A program made the translations under genes and the position numbers. The notes below the pieces were generated by a model that searched no databases, was not told where the DNA came from, and was given only the letters and a program-made list of their open reading frames with translations. Of a stretch of 33,771 bases of DNA, positions 23,465-32,492 are shown piece by piece. This DNA comes from Hydrogenophilales bacterium CG_4_10_14_3_um_filter_58_23 (GTDB taxonomy: Bacteria; Pseudomonadota; Gammaproteobacteria; Burkholderiales; Sulfuricellaceae). The first letter of the stretch is position 1. Every line of letters starts with the position of its first letter. The DNA is taken from contig PFJY01000136.1 in assembly GCA_002784065.1 (NCBI GenBank), positions 1-33,771 on the forward strand, written 5' to 3'.

Positions 23465-23964
23465 TGGCGCCGCTGCTCATCTTCGCTTACGGCAATCCGA
23501 GCCGGGGCGACGATGCCCTCGGGCCGCAGTTGCTCGATCTGCTTGCCGAAGGCCGGGCGCAACGCCCCGAGTGGCCCGAATTCGAGCCGGTTACCGATTT
23601 TCAGTTGCAGGTCGAGCACGCGGTGGATATGGAGCGGCGCGATCTCGTCCTGTTCATCGACGCCAGCGTGTCCTGTCCGAGCCCATTCCTGTTTTCCCCT
23701 ATTCGACCGGCGCAGGATGCCGGATACACCACCCACGAAATGTCGCCGGAAGCCCTGCTGCACGTGTTCGAGCAGGTTTATCAGCGGCCTGCGCCCCCGG
23801 CTTTCCTGCTCTCGGTGCGAGGGGAAAGCTTCAACCTGGGCGAACCGCTAAGCCGGGTGGCGGTTGAGAACCGGGATGCGGCGCTGAACTTGCTGCTGCA
23901 ATTGTGCGCCCATCCGGATTACGAAGCATGGCAAACCTTGAGCGCTGCCATTCCAGTGCAATAG
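23464..23964 (+). CDS. hoxW: HoxH-specific maturation endopeptidase HoxW
   Basis: This 166-residue protease removes the C-terminal extension of HoxH after nickel insertion. The family motif appears at the start as LIFAYGNPSRGDDALGPQLL, with the metal-contacting Asp. A second Asp lies in LVLFIDASVS, and an LLHVFEQVYQRPAPPAFLLSVRGESF segment follows, typical of HycI/HoxW-type proteases. The ATG at 23464 overlaps the HoxH stop, so I prefer it over the track's upstream start at 23344, which lies inside hoxH. It is the last gene of the hox operon, and an AT-rich gap follows. Confidence 0.9.
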   Translation: MAPLLIFAYGNPSRGDDALGPQLLDLLAEGRAQRPEWPEFEPVTDFQLQVEHAVDMERRDLVLFIDASVSCPSPFLFSPIRPAQDAGYTTHEMSPEALLHVFEQVYQRPAPPAFLLSVRGESFNLGEPLSRVAVENRDAALNLLLQLCAHPDYEAWQTLSAAIPVQ

Positions 23965-24093
23965 TCGGAATATTGCATGGCACATGCTGGACATTTTTGT
24001 ATTCAAAATTTTTTCTTATACGATATAACCTTATATATACAAATCATTTTTGTGTTAATGTTTCAGGACATTCTTTGAGACATTTTATCCGGC
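23965..24093. other. AT-rich gap between hoxW and fic
   Basis: This 129-bp spacer is markedly more AT-rich than its neighbours, with runs such as CAAAATTTTTTC and TTATATATACAAATC. It may hold the fic promoter, for example TTGTAT followed 16 bp later by TACGAT near 24000-24025, but the boxes are weak. No terminator hairpin is evident for the hox operon. Confidence 0.4.
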
Positions 24094-25278
24094 ATGAATT
24101 ACTGTGAACTAAGAGTCGAAACCCATCGCTCAGGCCCTTTCACCTTTCAGGTTGGAGTGGATCAGGAGGTGCTGGCGCTCGCCTTGCAGCGCGTGGCGGA
24201 CGCCCACGAGCGCTTCGCCGCATCGCCGCTGTCGCAGGTGGCCAGCCAGCTTGAGCGCGAGGTGGTGGCAAGCAGCATTTTCGGCACAAACAGCATCGAG
24301 GGCGGCACGTTAAGCGAAGCGGAAACCGAGGATGCATTGCAGCTCGACCCGGCGCAAGTGGCAGAAATCGAGCAGCGCCGGGTAGTGAATATCAAGGCGG
24401 CCTACGACCATGCCCAGTCGGCAGCCAATCGCCCCGGCTGGCGGCCTGATCTCGATTTCATCCGCGAGATTCACGCCGCCGTCACCCGCGATTTGCCTCA
24501 TCCGCATAATCGCCCCGGCCTGTTTCGGGACAACCCGAAAAATCTGCTTACCTATGTCGGGGATGCCGCCCACGGTGGGCGCTACAAGCCGCCACAATGT
24601 GGCGCTGATGTGCGTTTGTTGATGCTCAAGCTGGTTGAATGGCATGACGCGCTGGTGGCTGTCGGCGTTTCGCCGCTGATCCGGGCACCGCTGGTTCACC
24701 TCTACTATGAGCTGATTCATCCCTTTTGGGACGGCAACGGGCGCGTCGGCCGCGTGCTTGAGGCGACCCTGCTGCATGCGGCCGGTTACCGTTACGCGCC
24801 GTTCGCCATGGCGCGTTACTATCTGGACAATATTGATGCCTACTTTACCTTGTTCAACACTTGCCGCAAGGCGGCGGACAAGCACGCAGCGGCTCCGAAT
24901 GCCCCTTTTGTCGCATTGCACCTCGAAGGGTTGCGCGTGGTTATCAACCATCTGCACGACCGCGTCAATCGACTGATCGCCATGTTGCTTTATGAAAGCA
25001 ATATCCGGCGTGCGCTTAGCGACAAGAGCATCAATGTTCGCCAGTACACCATACTCTCGCAGTTGCTCGACAAGGGCCGCTCGATACCTCTTGAAGAAGT
25101 CCGGCAAGCGCCGTGGTACGCAAGCCTGTACCTCAAACGCAACGACAAGACTCGTCAGCGCGACTTGAATAAACTGCGCCAGATGGAGCTGCTTTTTCTC
25201 GACAAGGAAAACCGTCTCTGGCCCGGCTTTACCCCTCCGGCGCAGATCAAGCCGCTAGCAAAACGGGATGCCGCATGA
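24094..25278 (+). CDS. Fic-domain protein, class II-type (predicted AMPylase)
   Basis: This 394-residue Fic-family enzyme would probably transfer AMP from ATP to a protein hydroxyl. The Fic core motif HPFWDGNGRVGR (about residues 209-220) matches HxFx(D/E)GNGRxxR, including the catalytic His. An N-terminal inhibitory helix is visible as FGTNSIEGGTLS, fitting (S/T)xxxE(G/N), so the enzyme should be self-inhibited (class II). The C-terminal part (YTILSQLLDKGRSIPLEEVRQAPWYASLYLKRNDKTRQRDLNKL) looks like a winged-helix module. The ATG at 24094 follows an AT-rich region and no partner antitoxin gene is adjacent. Target and function are unknown. It precedes the helicase gene by 21 bp. Confidence 0.9.
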   Translation: MNYCELRVETHRSGPFTFQVGVDQEVLALALQRVADAHERFAASPLSQVASQLEREVVASSIFGTNSIEGGTLSEAETEDALQLDPAQVAEIEQRRVVNIKAAYDHAQSAANRPGWRPDLDFIREIHAAVTRDLPHPHNRPGLFRDNPKNLLTYVGDAAHGGRYKPPQCGADVRLLMLKLVEWHDALVAVGVSPLIRAPLVHLYYELIHPFWDGNGRVGRVLEATLLHAAGYRYAPFAMARYYLDNIDAYFTLFNTCRKAADKHAAAPNAPFVALHLEGLRVVINHLHDRVNRLIAMLLYESNIRRALSDKSINVRQYTILSQLLDKGRSIPLEEVRQAPWYASLYLKRNDKTRQRDLNKLRQMELLFLDKENRLWPGFTPPAQIKPLAKRDAA

Positions 25279-25299
25279 GTATCCATTCTGGAGTGACAA

Positions 25300-27240
25300 T
25301 TGAGCGTGCTTGATCTGGATTCCATTTTCGCCGAAGGCGGCGTTCTCGCTCGCTCCTTCAAGGATTACCGCGTTCGCAGCCAGCAGCTTGAAATGGCGCG
25401 GAGTATTTCTGCCGCCATCGAAAAGCACGAAATTCTGGTGGCGGAAGCGGGCACCGGCACCGGAAAAACCTACGCCTATCTGGCTCCGGCGCTGCTCGCT
25501 GGCGGCAAGGTGATTATTTCTACCGGCACCAAGACTCTGCAGGATCAGCTTTTTTTCCGCGACATCCCGGCGATGCGCGATGCCCTGAAGGTGCCGGTGA
25601 CGATAGCGATGCTCAAGGGCCGAGCCAATTACGTCTGCCATCTCCACCTCGAGCGCGCCAAGAACGAAGGGCGCTTCATGACCCGCGACGATTCGGTCTA
25701 CCTGGCGAAAATCGAAAAGTTCGCCAAGCGTAGCGACAGCGGGGACAAGAGCGCCCTGAGCGAGGTGCCGGAGAATGCCGGTATCTGGGCTTATGTCACC
25801 TCGACGCGAGAAAACTGCCTCGGCCAGGACTGCCCGCAGCACAAGGACTGCTTCGTGATGGAGGCGCGCAAGCGGGCGCAAAGTGCGGACGTAGTGGTGG
25901 TCAACCATCACCTGTTTTTCGCCGACGTGATGCTGCGCGACGAGGGCGTGGCCGAACTTTTGCCTGCCAGCAACACGGTGATTTTCGACGAAGCGCACCA
26001 GTTGCCAGAAACCGCCAGCCTGTTCTTCGGCGAGAACCTGAGCACCTCGCAACTGCTCGAACTGGCTCACGACGCCCACGCCGAGGGCATGGTGTCGGCC
26101 AAGGATTTCGCCCAGCTGCCCGAGGGCGCTGCGGCGCTGGAAAAGGCCGCACGCGACCTGCGCCTGGTGTTCCCGCAGGACAGCGTGCGTTTGCCGCTGG
26201 CCGGTGCGCAGGGGATGCGTGGCTTCGCGGACGCCCTTGCCGAAGTCAAAACCAATCTCGACGCGCTCAATAAACTGCTCGAATCCCAAGCCGAGCGCAG
26301 CCCCGGCCTGGAGAATTGCTGGCAGCGCGGCACCCAGTACGCGGCACAACTCAAGCGCTGGATGGACGAGGAGAACAACGGTAGCGTGCGCTGGGTGGAG
26401 GTGTTCAATCGCGCTATGCAACTCAACGCCACGCCGCTTTCCATCGCCGAGATTTTTCGCAAGCAGATCGACGATCACACCCGCGCCTGGATTTTCACCT
26501 CCGCCACGCTCGCCGTTAAAAAAGATTTCAGCCACTACCAGAGTCAGATGGGCCTGCTCGAAGCCGCCACAGCTTTCTGGGACAGCCCTTTCGACTACGA
26601 GAACCAGGCGGTGCTCTACTCGCCGCAGGGGTTGCCGGAGCCGAACAGCAGCGGCTACACCGAGGCGGTGGTGGCGGCCGCGCTGCCTGTCATCAAGGCC
26701 AGCGGAGGCCGCGCTTTTCTGCTCTGCACCAGCCTGCGCGCGATGCGCGAGGCGCACGAACTACTGAAGGAGGCTTTCGAAAAGGAAGGGCTGGCATTCC
26801 CCCTTCTGCTGCAAGGGGAGGGCACCCGCACCGAGCTGCTGGAACGTTTTCGCCATCTCGGCAACGCCGTGCTGGTGGCGAGTCAGAGCTTTTGGGAAGG
26901 TGTCGACGTGCGTGGCTCTGCGCTGTCTCTGGTTATCATCGACAAGCTGCCGTTTTCCCCTCCAAACGACCCGGTGCTGGCGGCGCGCATCGAGAAGATC
27001 AACCAGGAAGGGCGTAACGCCTTCATGGAATACCAGCTTCCCCATGCCGTCATTACCCTGAAACAGGGTGCCGGTCGTCTGATCCGCGACGAAACCGATC
27101 GCGGCGTGCTGATGATCTGTGACCCGCGTCTCCTCACCAAGCAGTATGGCCGCCGCATCTGGCAGAGCCTGCCACCGATGAAACGGACTCGGGAAGTGGT
27201 GGAAGTGGAGAAGTTCTTCGAACTGCAAACGGGAGAGTAG
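25300..27240 (+). CDS. yoaA: YoaA/DinG-type ATP-dependent DNA helicase (Fe-S, XPD-like)
   Basis: This 646-residue superfamily 2 helicase belongs to the bacterial XPD-like DinG/YoaA group, which unwinds DNA with 5'-to-3' polarity during repair. Walker A is visible as AEAGTGTGKTYAYLAP, motif Ia as ISTGTKTLQDQL, the four Fe-S ligands in VCHLHLE and ENCLGQDCPQHKDCF, and the DEAH box in VIFDEAHQLPE. Motif VI is QGAGRLIRDETDRG. The length fits YoaA better than the longer DinG. It starts at TTG (25300), well placed after CTGGAG; no closer ATG fits. It is 21 bp after fic and may be cotranscribed with it. Confidence 0.92.
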   Translation: MSVLDLDSIFAEGGVLARSFKDYRVRSQQLEMARSISAAIEKHEILVAEAGTGTGKTYAYLAPALLAGGKVIISTGTKTLQDQLFFRDIPAMRDALKVPVTIAMLKGRANYVCHLHLERAKNEGRFMTRDDSVYLAKIEKFAKRSDSGDKSALSEVPENAGIWAYVTSTRENCLGQDCPQHKDCFVMEARKRAQSADVVVVNHHLFFADVMLRDEGVAELLPASNTVIFDEAHQLPETASLFFGENLSTSQLLELAHDAHAEGMVSAKDFAQLPEGAAALEKAARDLRLVFPQDSVRLPLAGAQGMRGFADALAEVKTNLDALNKLLESQAERSPGLENCWQRGTQYAAQLKRWMDEENNGSVRWVEVFNRAMQLNATPLSIAEIFRKQIDDHTRAWIFTSATLAVKKDFSHYQSQMGLLEAATAFWDSPFDYENQAVLYSPQGLPEPNSSGYTEAVVAAALPVIKASGGRAFLLCTSLRAMREAHELLKEAFEKEGLAFPLLLQGEGTRTELLERFRHLGNAVLVASQSFWEGVDVRGSALSLVIIDKLPFSPPNDPVLAARIEKINQEGRNAFMEYQLPHAVITLKQGAGRLIRDETDRGVLMICDPRLLTKQYGRRIWQSLPPMKRTREVVEVEKFFELQTGE

Positions 27241-27312
27241 CCTGTCGGACTTGACGTCCATCGACGTGTCGGCGAGCTGGCTATTGGATGGATCACCTTG
27301 ATTGGGAAGCTA

Positions 27313-27795
27313 ATGATTAAAGTACTATTTGTCTGCATGGGCAATATTTGCCGATCTCCGACCGCAGAAGGTGTGTTTCGCCATCAAGTCTCTAAGGCTG
27401 GCCAGACCGACTATATCATTATCGACTCGGCAGGTACCCATGATTACCAAATCGGTTCGTCGCCCGACAGAAGGGCCCAGCAGGCCGCGCTACAACGGGG
27501 CTATGACCTGAGCAGCCTGCGCAGGCGGAAGGTTGGCGCCATGGATTTTCACGAATTCGATTATATTCTGGCGATGGATAGGGAGAATCTGGCCAATCTG
27601 TTTCAAATCTGCCCGCCGCAGGAGCAGCACAAACTCAAGCTGTTCATGGAGTTCAGCAGGGGATTCAACCAACGCGAGGTGCCCGATCCTTACTATGGGG
27701 GAAATAAGGGGTTCGAAAACGTTCTGAATATGGTTGAGGATGCTGCGTCCGGTTTGCTGGAAGAAATCCTGGCAAGAAATATCGTAAAGGGTTGA
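27313..27795 (+). CDS. Low-molecular-weight protein tyrosine phosphatase
   Basis: This 160-residue cytoplasmic phosphatase has the P-loop CMGNICRSPT near the N-terminus (CX5R with catalytic Cys8 and Arg14). The general-acid loop DPYYGG is near residue 127 and a conserved IDSAGTHDYQIG segment is also present. The chosen ATG at 27313 gives MIKVLFVCMGN, the usual family start; the track's upstream TTG lacks support. Substrate is unknown, and homologues often control exopolysaccharide or stress pathways. No kinase partner is nearby. It is separated from the helicase gene by 72 bp that carry nothing recognisable. Confidence 0.93.
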   Translation: MIKVLFVCMGNICRSPTAEGVFRHQVSKAGQTDYIIIDSAGTHDYQIGSSPDRRAQQAALQRGYDLSSLRRRKVGAMDFHEFDYILAMDRENLANLFQICPPQEQHKLKLFMEFSRGFNQREVPDPYYGGNKGFENVLNMVEDAASGLLEEILARNIVKG

Positions 27796-27814
27796 TGCGA
27801 GATAGCACGACCCA

Positions 27815-27844
27815 TCGGGAAGCTGCGTGTAGGCAGCTTCCCGA
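27815..27844. terminator. Bidirectional hairpin between the phosphatase gene and rne
   Basis: A perfect 12-bp inverted repeat (TCGGGAAGCTGC / GCAGCTTCCCGA) encloses a 6-nt loop. It lies between two convergent genes, 20 bp after the phosphatase stop and 11 bp after the rne stop. There is no T-run on either strand, so it may act as a 3' end stabiliser or weak terminator. Confidence 0.6.
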
Positions 27845-27854
27845 GAAGCCAGAC

Positions 27855-30371
27855 CTACTTGTGCTGCGTTTCGACCTGGACCAGCGGAGTGCTTTCTTCC
27901 ACGATTTTGGGGCGTGGTGCACGGCGTGGCCGTGGTGTGCGTTCCGGGGCTTTGGCTACGGCGTCTTCTACAACCGCCTTGACTTTATCAGGGCTGGTTT
28001 CCACCATAACCAATCCGCTGGAAGCGATTTGATCATTCGGCACGGCTTGTGGGGCACGGCGACGCGGAGCACGCGGCTTGCTTTCGACCGGGGCAACAGA
28101 TGGCGCGATGTCGGCTGAGGCGGCAGAAACGGGTTCCGCTTCAACCGGTTTGGATGGCTCGGAAGGAGCTACTGAAAACGCATCTGGCTCCTGAACGACT
28201 ACGGGCTGAGAAATTTCGGACACTTTTTCAGGTACGGCTTCGACTTTTTCGACTCTTGTGCTTGCCATCTCTGGAGCAGCGACTTCGGGCGCTTTCTCGC
28301 TTGAAACTTCAGTGCTTTCAGGAAGATTGAGTGGCGCCTCCGGACGCTCTATGCGTTCCCCTCGCTCACGCCGCCCACCACGGCGTCCGCGTCGGCTCCT
28401 GGGCTCCTGGGCTTCGGTTTCTCCCGTCTTGTCAGCGGTTGCCGGGGCAGTTGCCTGAGGGGTGATAATCTCCTTTTCCTTCTTTACTTGCGGCTGAGCG
28501 GGCGCACGCGGCTTTTGCCCGCCACGACTTTCTCCGCGTTCGGTGCGGCGAGGCTCACCTCGCTCCGCGTCCCGGTCGCGCTTGCCTCCGCGGCCTTCGC
28601 TACGACCTTCACTACGCGGTTCGCGGCGCTTGCCGCTTGCCGCTGGGCGTGCCTTGGGCTTGATCTCTTCTTCCGGTTGAGTGGCACCTAAGCCTTGTAG
28701 CCAAGTCTTGACCTTGCCAAACCAGGTTGGCTTGGTTTTGTCCTCAGCCACTATCGGTGCCGGTTGCCCGGGCGTGATGCCGCGCACTGCGGCGATCTGG
28801 CGTTGCGGCTTGTCTTCCGCGGACAAGGTTTTTTCTGCGGCGGTTTCAGGCGGCATTTCAACCATGCGGTAGCTGGGTGTTTCCTCGTTACTAACTTCAT
28901 CGCTTCGCACCCTGACCACGGAATAATTCGGTGTTTCCATGTGGATGTTCGGGATCAGCATGATGCGGGTACTGAAACGCGATTCAATTTCGTGAATTTC
29001 CGCACGTTTTTCATTCAGCAGGAAGGTAGCCACGTCCACTGGAACCTGGGCATGAACGGCGGTTGTTCCGTCCTTCATGGCTTCTTCCTGCAGTATCCTC
29101 AGAATATGCAGAGCGGAAGACTCGGTACCACGGATGTGACCCGTGCCATTGCAGCGCGGGCAGCCGATGTGGCTGGTTTCACCGAGGGAGGGTTGCAGGC
29201 GCTGGCGAGACAGTTCCATCAGGCCAAAACGGGATATCTTGCCCATCTGGACACGAGCCCGGTCGTAATGCAGTCCGTCACGTAAGCGATTTTCAACTTC
29301 ACGCTGGTTGCGGGTGCTTTCCATGTCAATGAAATCGATCACCACCAGGCCGCCCAAGTCACGCAGGCGCAATTGGCGCGCCACTTCCTCGGCGGCTTCA
29401 AGATTGGTGTTGAATGCGGTCTGCTCAATGTCCGCACCACGAGTGGCACGGGCTGAGTTGACGTCCACCGACACCAGCGCTTCGGTATGGTCGATGACGA
29501 TGGCGCCGCCAGAGGGCAGGGGGACTTCCCGGGCAAACGCGGTTTCGATCTGATGCTCGATCTGGAAACGTGAGAACAGGGGCACGTCATCCCGGTACAG
29601 TTTGACCTTGTTCACATTGCCGGGCATGACGTGGCTCATGAACTGCACGGCCTGGTCGTAGATCGCTTCTGTGTCGATCAGGATTTCGCCGATGTCGGGC
29701 TGGAACAGATCGCGGATGGCGCGAATGACCAGGCTGCCTTCCTGATAGATGAGAAAGGCGCCGCTTTGTTGTTGGGAAGCGCCTTCAATCGCACGCCATA
29801 GCTGCATCAGATAGTTCAGATCCCACTGCAGCTCTTCCTGCGTGCGCCCGATACCTGCGGTGCGCGCAATGATGCTCATGCCAGCGGGAACATCCATCTG
29901 TGCCATGATGTCGCGCAACTCGTTGCGCTCTTCACCTTCGATACGGCGGGATACACCGCCACCGCGCGGGTTGTTGGGCATCAGTACCAGATAACGGCCA
30001 GCGAGGCTGATGAAGGTGGTGAGCGCAGCCCCTTTGTTGCCGCGCTCATCCTTCTCCACCTGAACGATGAGTTCCTGGCCTTCTTTCAATACATCCTGAA
30101 TGCGGGCATGGGAAATGTCCGTGCCTTCCGGAAGCAGGAAATTAACACGGGAAACTTCCTTGAAGGGCAGAAAGCCATGACGTTCGACTCCATAATCCAC
30201 GAAGGCGGCTTCGAGACTGGGCTCGATGCGGGTGATGACACCCTTGTAGATATTGCTTTTACGTTGCTCTTTTCCTGCTGATTCAATGTCCAGGTCAACG
30301 AGCTTTTGACCGTCCACAATAGCAACGCGCAACTCTTCGGCTTGCGTTGCATTAAACAACATGCGTTTCAT
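27855..30371 (-). CDS. rne: Ribonuclease E
   Basis: This 838-residue endoribonuclease makes the main cuts in mRNA decay and processes rRNA and tRNA precursors. The N-terminal half is the catalytic part: [30 protein letters not shown], an S1 domain around [21 protein letters not shown], DNase I-like motifs [14 protein letters not shown] and [13 protein letters not shown] (metal Asp), and the zinc-link [12 protein letters not shown]. The C-terminal ~350 residues are low-complexity, Arg-, Pro- and Glu-rich (degradosome-scaffold-like) with no conserved microdomain that I can name. The start ATG at 30371 is preceded by GGGAG. It is divergent from rluC, an arrangement often seen in related bacteria. 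Confidence 0.95.
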   Translation of the reverse strand: MKRMLFNATQAEELRVAIVDGQKLVDLDIESAGKEQRKSNIYKGVITRIEPSLEAAFVDYGVERHGFLPFKEVSRVNFLLPEGTDISHARIQDVLKEGQELIVQVEKDERGNKGAALTTFISLAGRYLVLMPNNPRGGGVSRRIEGEERNELRDIMAQMDVPAGMSIIARTAGIGRTQEELQWDLNYLMQLWRAIEGASQQQSGAFLIYQEGSLVIRAIRDLFQPDIGEILIDTEAIYDQAVQFMSHVMPGNVNKVKLYRDDVPLFSRFQIEHQIETAFAREVPLPSGGAIVIDHTEALVSVDVNSARATRGADIEQTAFNTNLEAAEEVARQLRLRDLGGLVVIDFIDMESTRNQREVENRLRDGLHYDRARVQMGKISRFGLMELSRQRLQPSLGETSHIGCPRCNGTGHIRGTESSALHILRILQEEAMKDGTTAVHAQVPVDVATFLLNEKRAEIHEIESRFSTRIMLIPNIHMETPNYSVVRVRSDEVSNEETPSYRMVEMPPETAAEKTLSAEDKPQRQIAAVRGITPGQPAPIVAEDKTKPTWFGKVKTWLQGLGATQPEEEIKPKARPAASGKRREPRSEGRSEGRGGKRDRDAERGEPRRTERGESRGGQKPRAPAQPQVKKEKEIITPQATAPATADKTGETEAQEPRSRRGRRGGRRERGERIERPEAPLNLPESTEVSSEKAPEVAAPEMASTRVEKVEAVPEKVSEISQPVVVQEPDAFSVAPSEPSKPVEAEPVSAASADIAPSVAPVESKPRAPRRRAPQAVPNDQIASSGLVMVETSPDKVKAVVEDAVAKAPERTPRPRRAPRPKIVEESTPLVQVETQHK

Positions 30372-30849
30372 TTGTTATATTCTCCCGCGCTCTTTTCACA
30401 CGGGGAGACAAACCGCTGCGCTAACTAGCTGGCGTAAAATTGAATGGACTATCTGGTAGTCAGTCAACATGAAAGTCACCATCGTAGGACGGGTTCTGAC
30501 CCGATATAATCGGGCTGAAGCCCGACCTACATCCCGGAATTTAACGTGACTGGCTACTTAGTCATTAACCTACTTTACGATTAAAATTAAGCCTGAGGTG
30601 CGAGTTTGTCGTTCTTTAAGTCCCGTTACTGAAACGAGACTTGAAAAATCTGCGAGTGCTTTGAGCGCGCAATTCGTTTACCATCGCTACTTTTTCTTGT
30701 GGTGAGCGAAATTAACCGACAGGGTTTTCAGGCTGGTAGCGACCGATTCCGTATCCTGGCATTCATGAATCGTCTCGGTAACGGCGAATTTATCGTTCGT
30801 TTCCTCCAGCGCATTCACGAAGTATAAGCAAATTGAATGATTTAAGCAA
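30372..30849 (-). promoter_or_regulatory. Long rne leader with putative promoter
   Basis: No convincing gene lies in this gap. On the minus strand, TTGCTT (30844-30849) and TATACT (30821-30826) are 17 bp apart and would start transcription near 30814, giving an rne leader of about 440 nt. Long structured leaders allow RNase E to control its own mRNA in enteric bacteria, so the same is plausible here. A palindromic repeat sits inside the leader (30484-30530). The leader also contains an open frame ending in HHKKK that lacks a good start. Confidence 0.5.
30484..30530. repeat. Small palindromic repeat with two mini-hairpins
   Basis: The sequence reads GTAGGACGGGTTCTGACCCG, then ATATAAT, then CGGGCTGAAGCCCGACCTAC. 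The outer ends GTAGG/CCTAC are complementary and each half folds on itself (CGGGCTGAAGCCCG is a clear mini-hairpin). It resembles short dispersed repeats ending in AGGTCGGGCTTCAGCCCG that recur in proteobacterial intergenic DNA. It lies inside the putative rne leader. Confidence 0.65.
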
Positions 30850-31783
30850 AGAATCTGTGTCCTGGGTAACAATCGACGAAAGCAGCGAATCCCAGCGTGT
30901 CGATAACTTCCTGTTCAAGTACCTCAAAGGCGTGCCGAAAAGCCATGTTTACCGCATCCTGCGCAGCGGCGAAGTGCGCGTCAACAGCAAGCGTGTCGAT
31001 GCCGCCCGCCGCCTGGTCGTGGGTGATGTGCTCCGCATTCCGCCGGTACGTTCGTCCCGACCGGCGGATAACGGGGAGCCCAAGGCTGCTGCGCCACAGC
31101 TGCTTTCCCGGCATATCCTGTATCAGGACGATGCGCTAATTGCACTCAACAAGCCGTCCGGTGTGGCGGTGCATGGTGGCAGCGGCATCAGCCGGGGCGT
31201 GATCGAGCAGATGCGCCTGGAGCATCCCGAATTCAAGTTTCTTGAACTGGTACACCGACTGGACCGGGAAACCTCCGGCGTCCTGTTGCTGGCGAAAAAA
31301 CGTAGTGCCCTGGTCGAACTGCACCGTGCAATGCGCGAAGGCGAGACGGAAAAACGCTATCTCACCCTGGTCAAGGGGCAATGGCGCAACGCCAAACAAA
31401 GCGTGAAGTTGCCGCTGCTCAAATCCGTGACCGGTTCCGGCGAACGCCGGGTCAGCGTGAATGAGGAAGGGAAGAGCGCGCATACGATTTTTACCCTGAA
31501 AAAATCCTGGCCTGAATTCTGTCTGCTTGAAGCGGAACTCAAAACAGGGCGTACCCATCAAATCCGTGTCCATCTGTCACATTTAGGATTCCCGATCGTT
31601 GGGGACGACAAATATGGCGATTTTCCCTTGAACAAGGCACTGCAGAAGCGCGGTTTGAAGCGTATGTTTTTGCACGCCTTCAAGATGGTGCTCAAACACC
31701 CACTGGCGGGCGAGGAGTTGTCTCTGGAGGCGCCTCTGCCGGAAGATCTGGAACGATTCCTCCGCCATTTGGATGCGGAGTAG
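30833..31783 (+). CDS. rluC: 23S rRNA pseudouridine synthase RluC
   Basis: This 316-residue pseudouridine synthase is of the RluA/RluC/RluD type; in E. coli RluC modifies U955, U2504 and U2580. An N-terminal S4 RNA-binding domain spans about residues 18-80 (QRVDNFLFKYLKGVPKSHVYRILRSGEVRVNSKRV). The catalytic motif is HRLDRETSGVLLLAKK with the nucleophilic Asp, and the KTGRTHQIRVHLSHLGFPIVGDDKYGD block follows. The start is unclear: the TTG at 30833 or the GTG at 30857, neither with a strong ribosome-binding site. The gene is divergent from rne and 11 bp upstream of the HAD gene, so the two are likely cotranscribed. Confidence 0.93.
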   Translation: MNDLSKESVSWVTIDESSESQRVDNFLFKYLKGVPKSHVYRILRSGEVRVNSKRVDAARRLVVGDVLRIPPVRSSRPADNGEPKAAAPQLLSRHILYQDDALIALNKPSGVAVHGGSGISRGVIEQMRLEHPEFKFLELVHRLDRETSGVLLLAKKRSALVELHRAMREGETEKRYLTLVKGQWRNAKQSVKLPLLKSVTGSGERRVSVNEEGKSAHTIFTLKKSWPEFCLLEAELKTGRTHQIRVHLSHLGFPIVGDDKYGDFPLNKALQKRGLKRMFLHAFKMVLKHPLAGEELSLEAPLPEDLERFLRHLDAE

Positions 31784-31794
31784 ATAAAGGGAAC

Positions 31795-32451
31795 ATGCCG
31801 AAACAATTCGATTTGCTGGTTTTCGACTGGGATGGCACGCTGATGGATTCAGCCGGGGTCATTGCCTTTTCCATTCAGGCGGCCAGCCGCGATGTCGGCT
31901 TGCCGGCACCCAGCGACAGCGCGGCTCGCCATATTATCGGTCTGGGCCTGAACGAGGCGATTGCCGCCCTGTTCCCCGAATTGCCCCGCTCCGGTTACGC
32001 GGCTCTGGTGGAGCGATACCGCCATTATTACCTTGCGCAGGATACTGAAATTCCCCTGTTTGCCGGTGCAGCCGAAACCATAGCCGTATTGCATGAAGAG
32101 GGGTTTCTGCTCGCAGTGGCAACTGGCAAGGGGCGGCGTGGACTCGATCGGGTTTTTGAGCAAACCGGTTTGGGTCAATATTTCCACGCTTCGCGTTGCG
32201 CCGATGAGTGCTTTTCCAAGCCTCATCCCTGCATGTTGCTGGAAATCATGGACGAACTCGGTGTGCCGCAGTCGAAGACCCTGATGATCGGCGACACCAG
32301 CCATGACCTGCAAATGGCCAACAATGCTGGCGTGTCCGCAGTCGGCGTATGCTACGGCGCGCATCCACGGGAGAGTCTGCTGGCGCTGTCGCCTCTTGTC
32401 TGCGCCGATGATTTCGGCGAGCTGAGCCGATGGCTGAACGATCATGCCTGA
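31795..32451 (+). CDS. HAD-family hydrolase, phosphoglycolate phosphatase-like
   Basis: This 218-residue HAD phosphatase has all four motifs: DWDGTLMDS (nucleophile Asp11, acid Asp13), ATGKGRRGLDRV (Thr), FSKPHPCMLLEIM (Lys) and MIGDTSHDLQMANNAG (metal Asp). The cap is helical, as in Gph/PGP enzymes. The substrate may be 2-phosphoglycolate or another small phosphate, but the sequence cannot decide. The ATG at 31795 follows AAAGGGAAC, 11 bp after the rluC stop. The rluC-HAD-sppA order after a divergent rne is a recurring betaproteobacterial neighbourhood, to my knowledge. Confidence 0.9.
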   Translation: MPKQFDLLVFDWDGTLMDSAGVIAFSIQAASRDVGLPAPSDSAARHIIGLGLNEAIAALFPELPRSGYAALVERYRHYYLAQDTEIPLFAGAAETIAVLHEEGFLLAVATGKGRRGLDRVFEQTGLGQYFHASRCADECFSKPHPCMLLEIMDELGVPQSKTLMIGDTSHDLQMANNAGVSAVGVCYGAHPRESLLALSPLVCADDFGELSRWLNDHA

Positions 32452-32492
32452 TAATGCTAGAATTATAACCACTTAAAATTGAAAGGATAATC

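Noticed and set aside
30687-30872. 61-aa minus-strand ORF in the rne leader
   Set aside because: The codons look fair, but the start overlaps rluC and the only shorter start (GTG at 30818) lies upstream of the predicted transcription start. I treat it as leader sequence.
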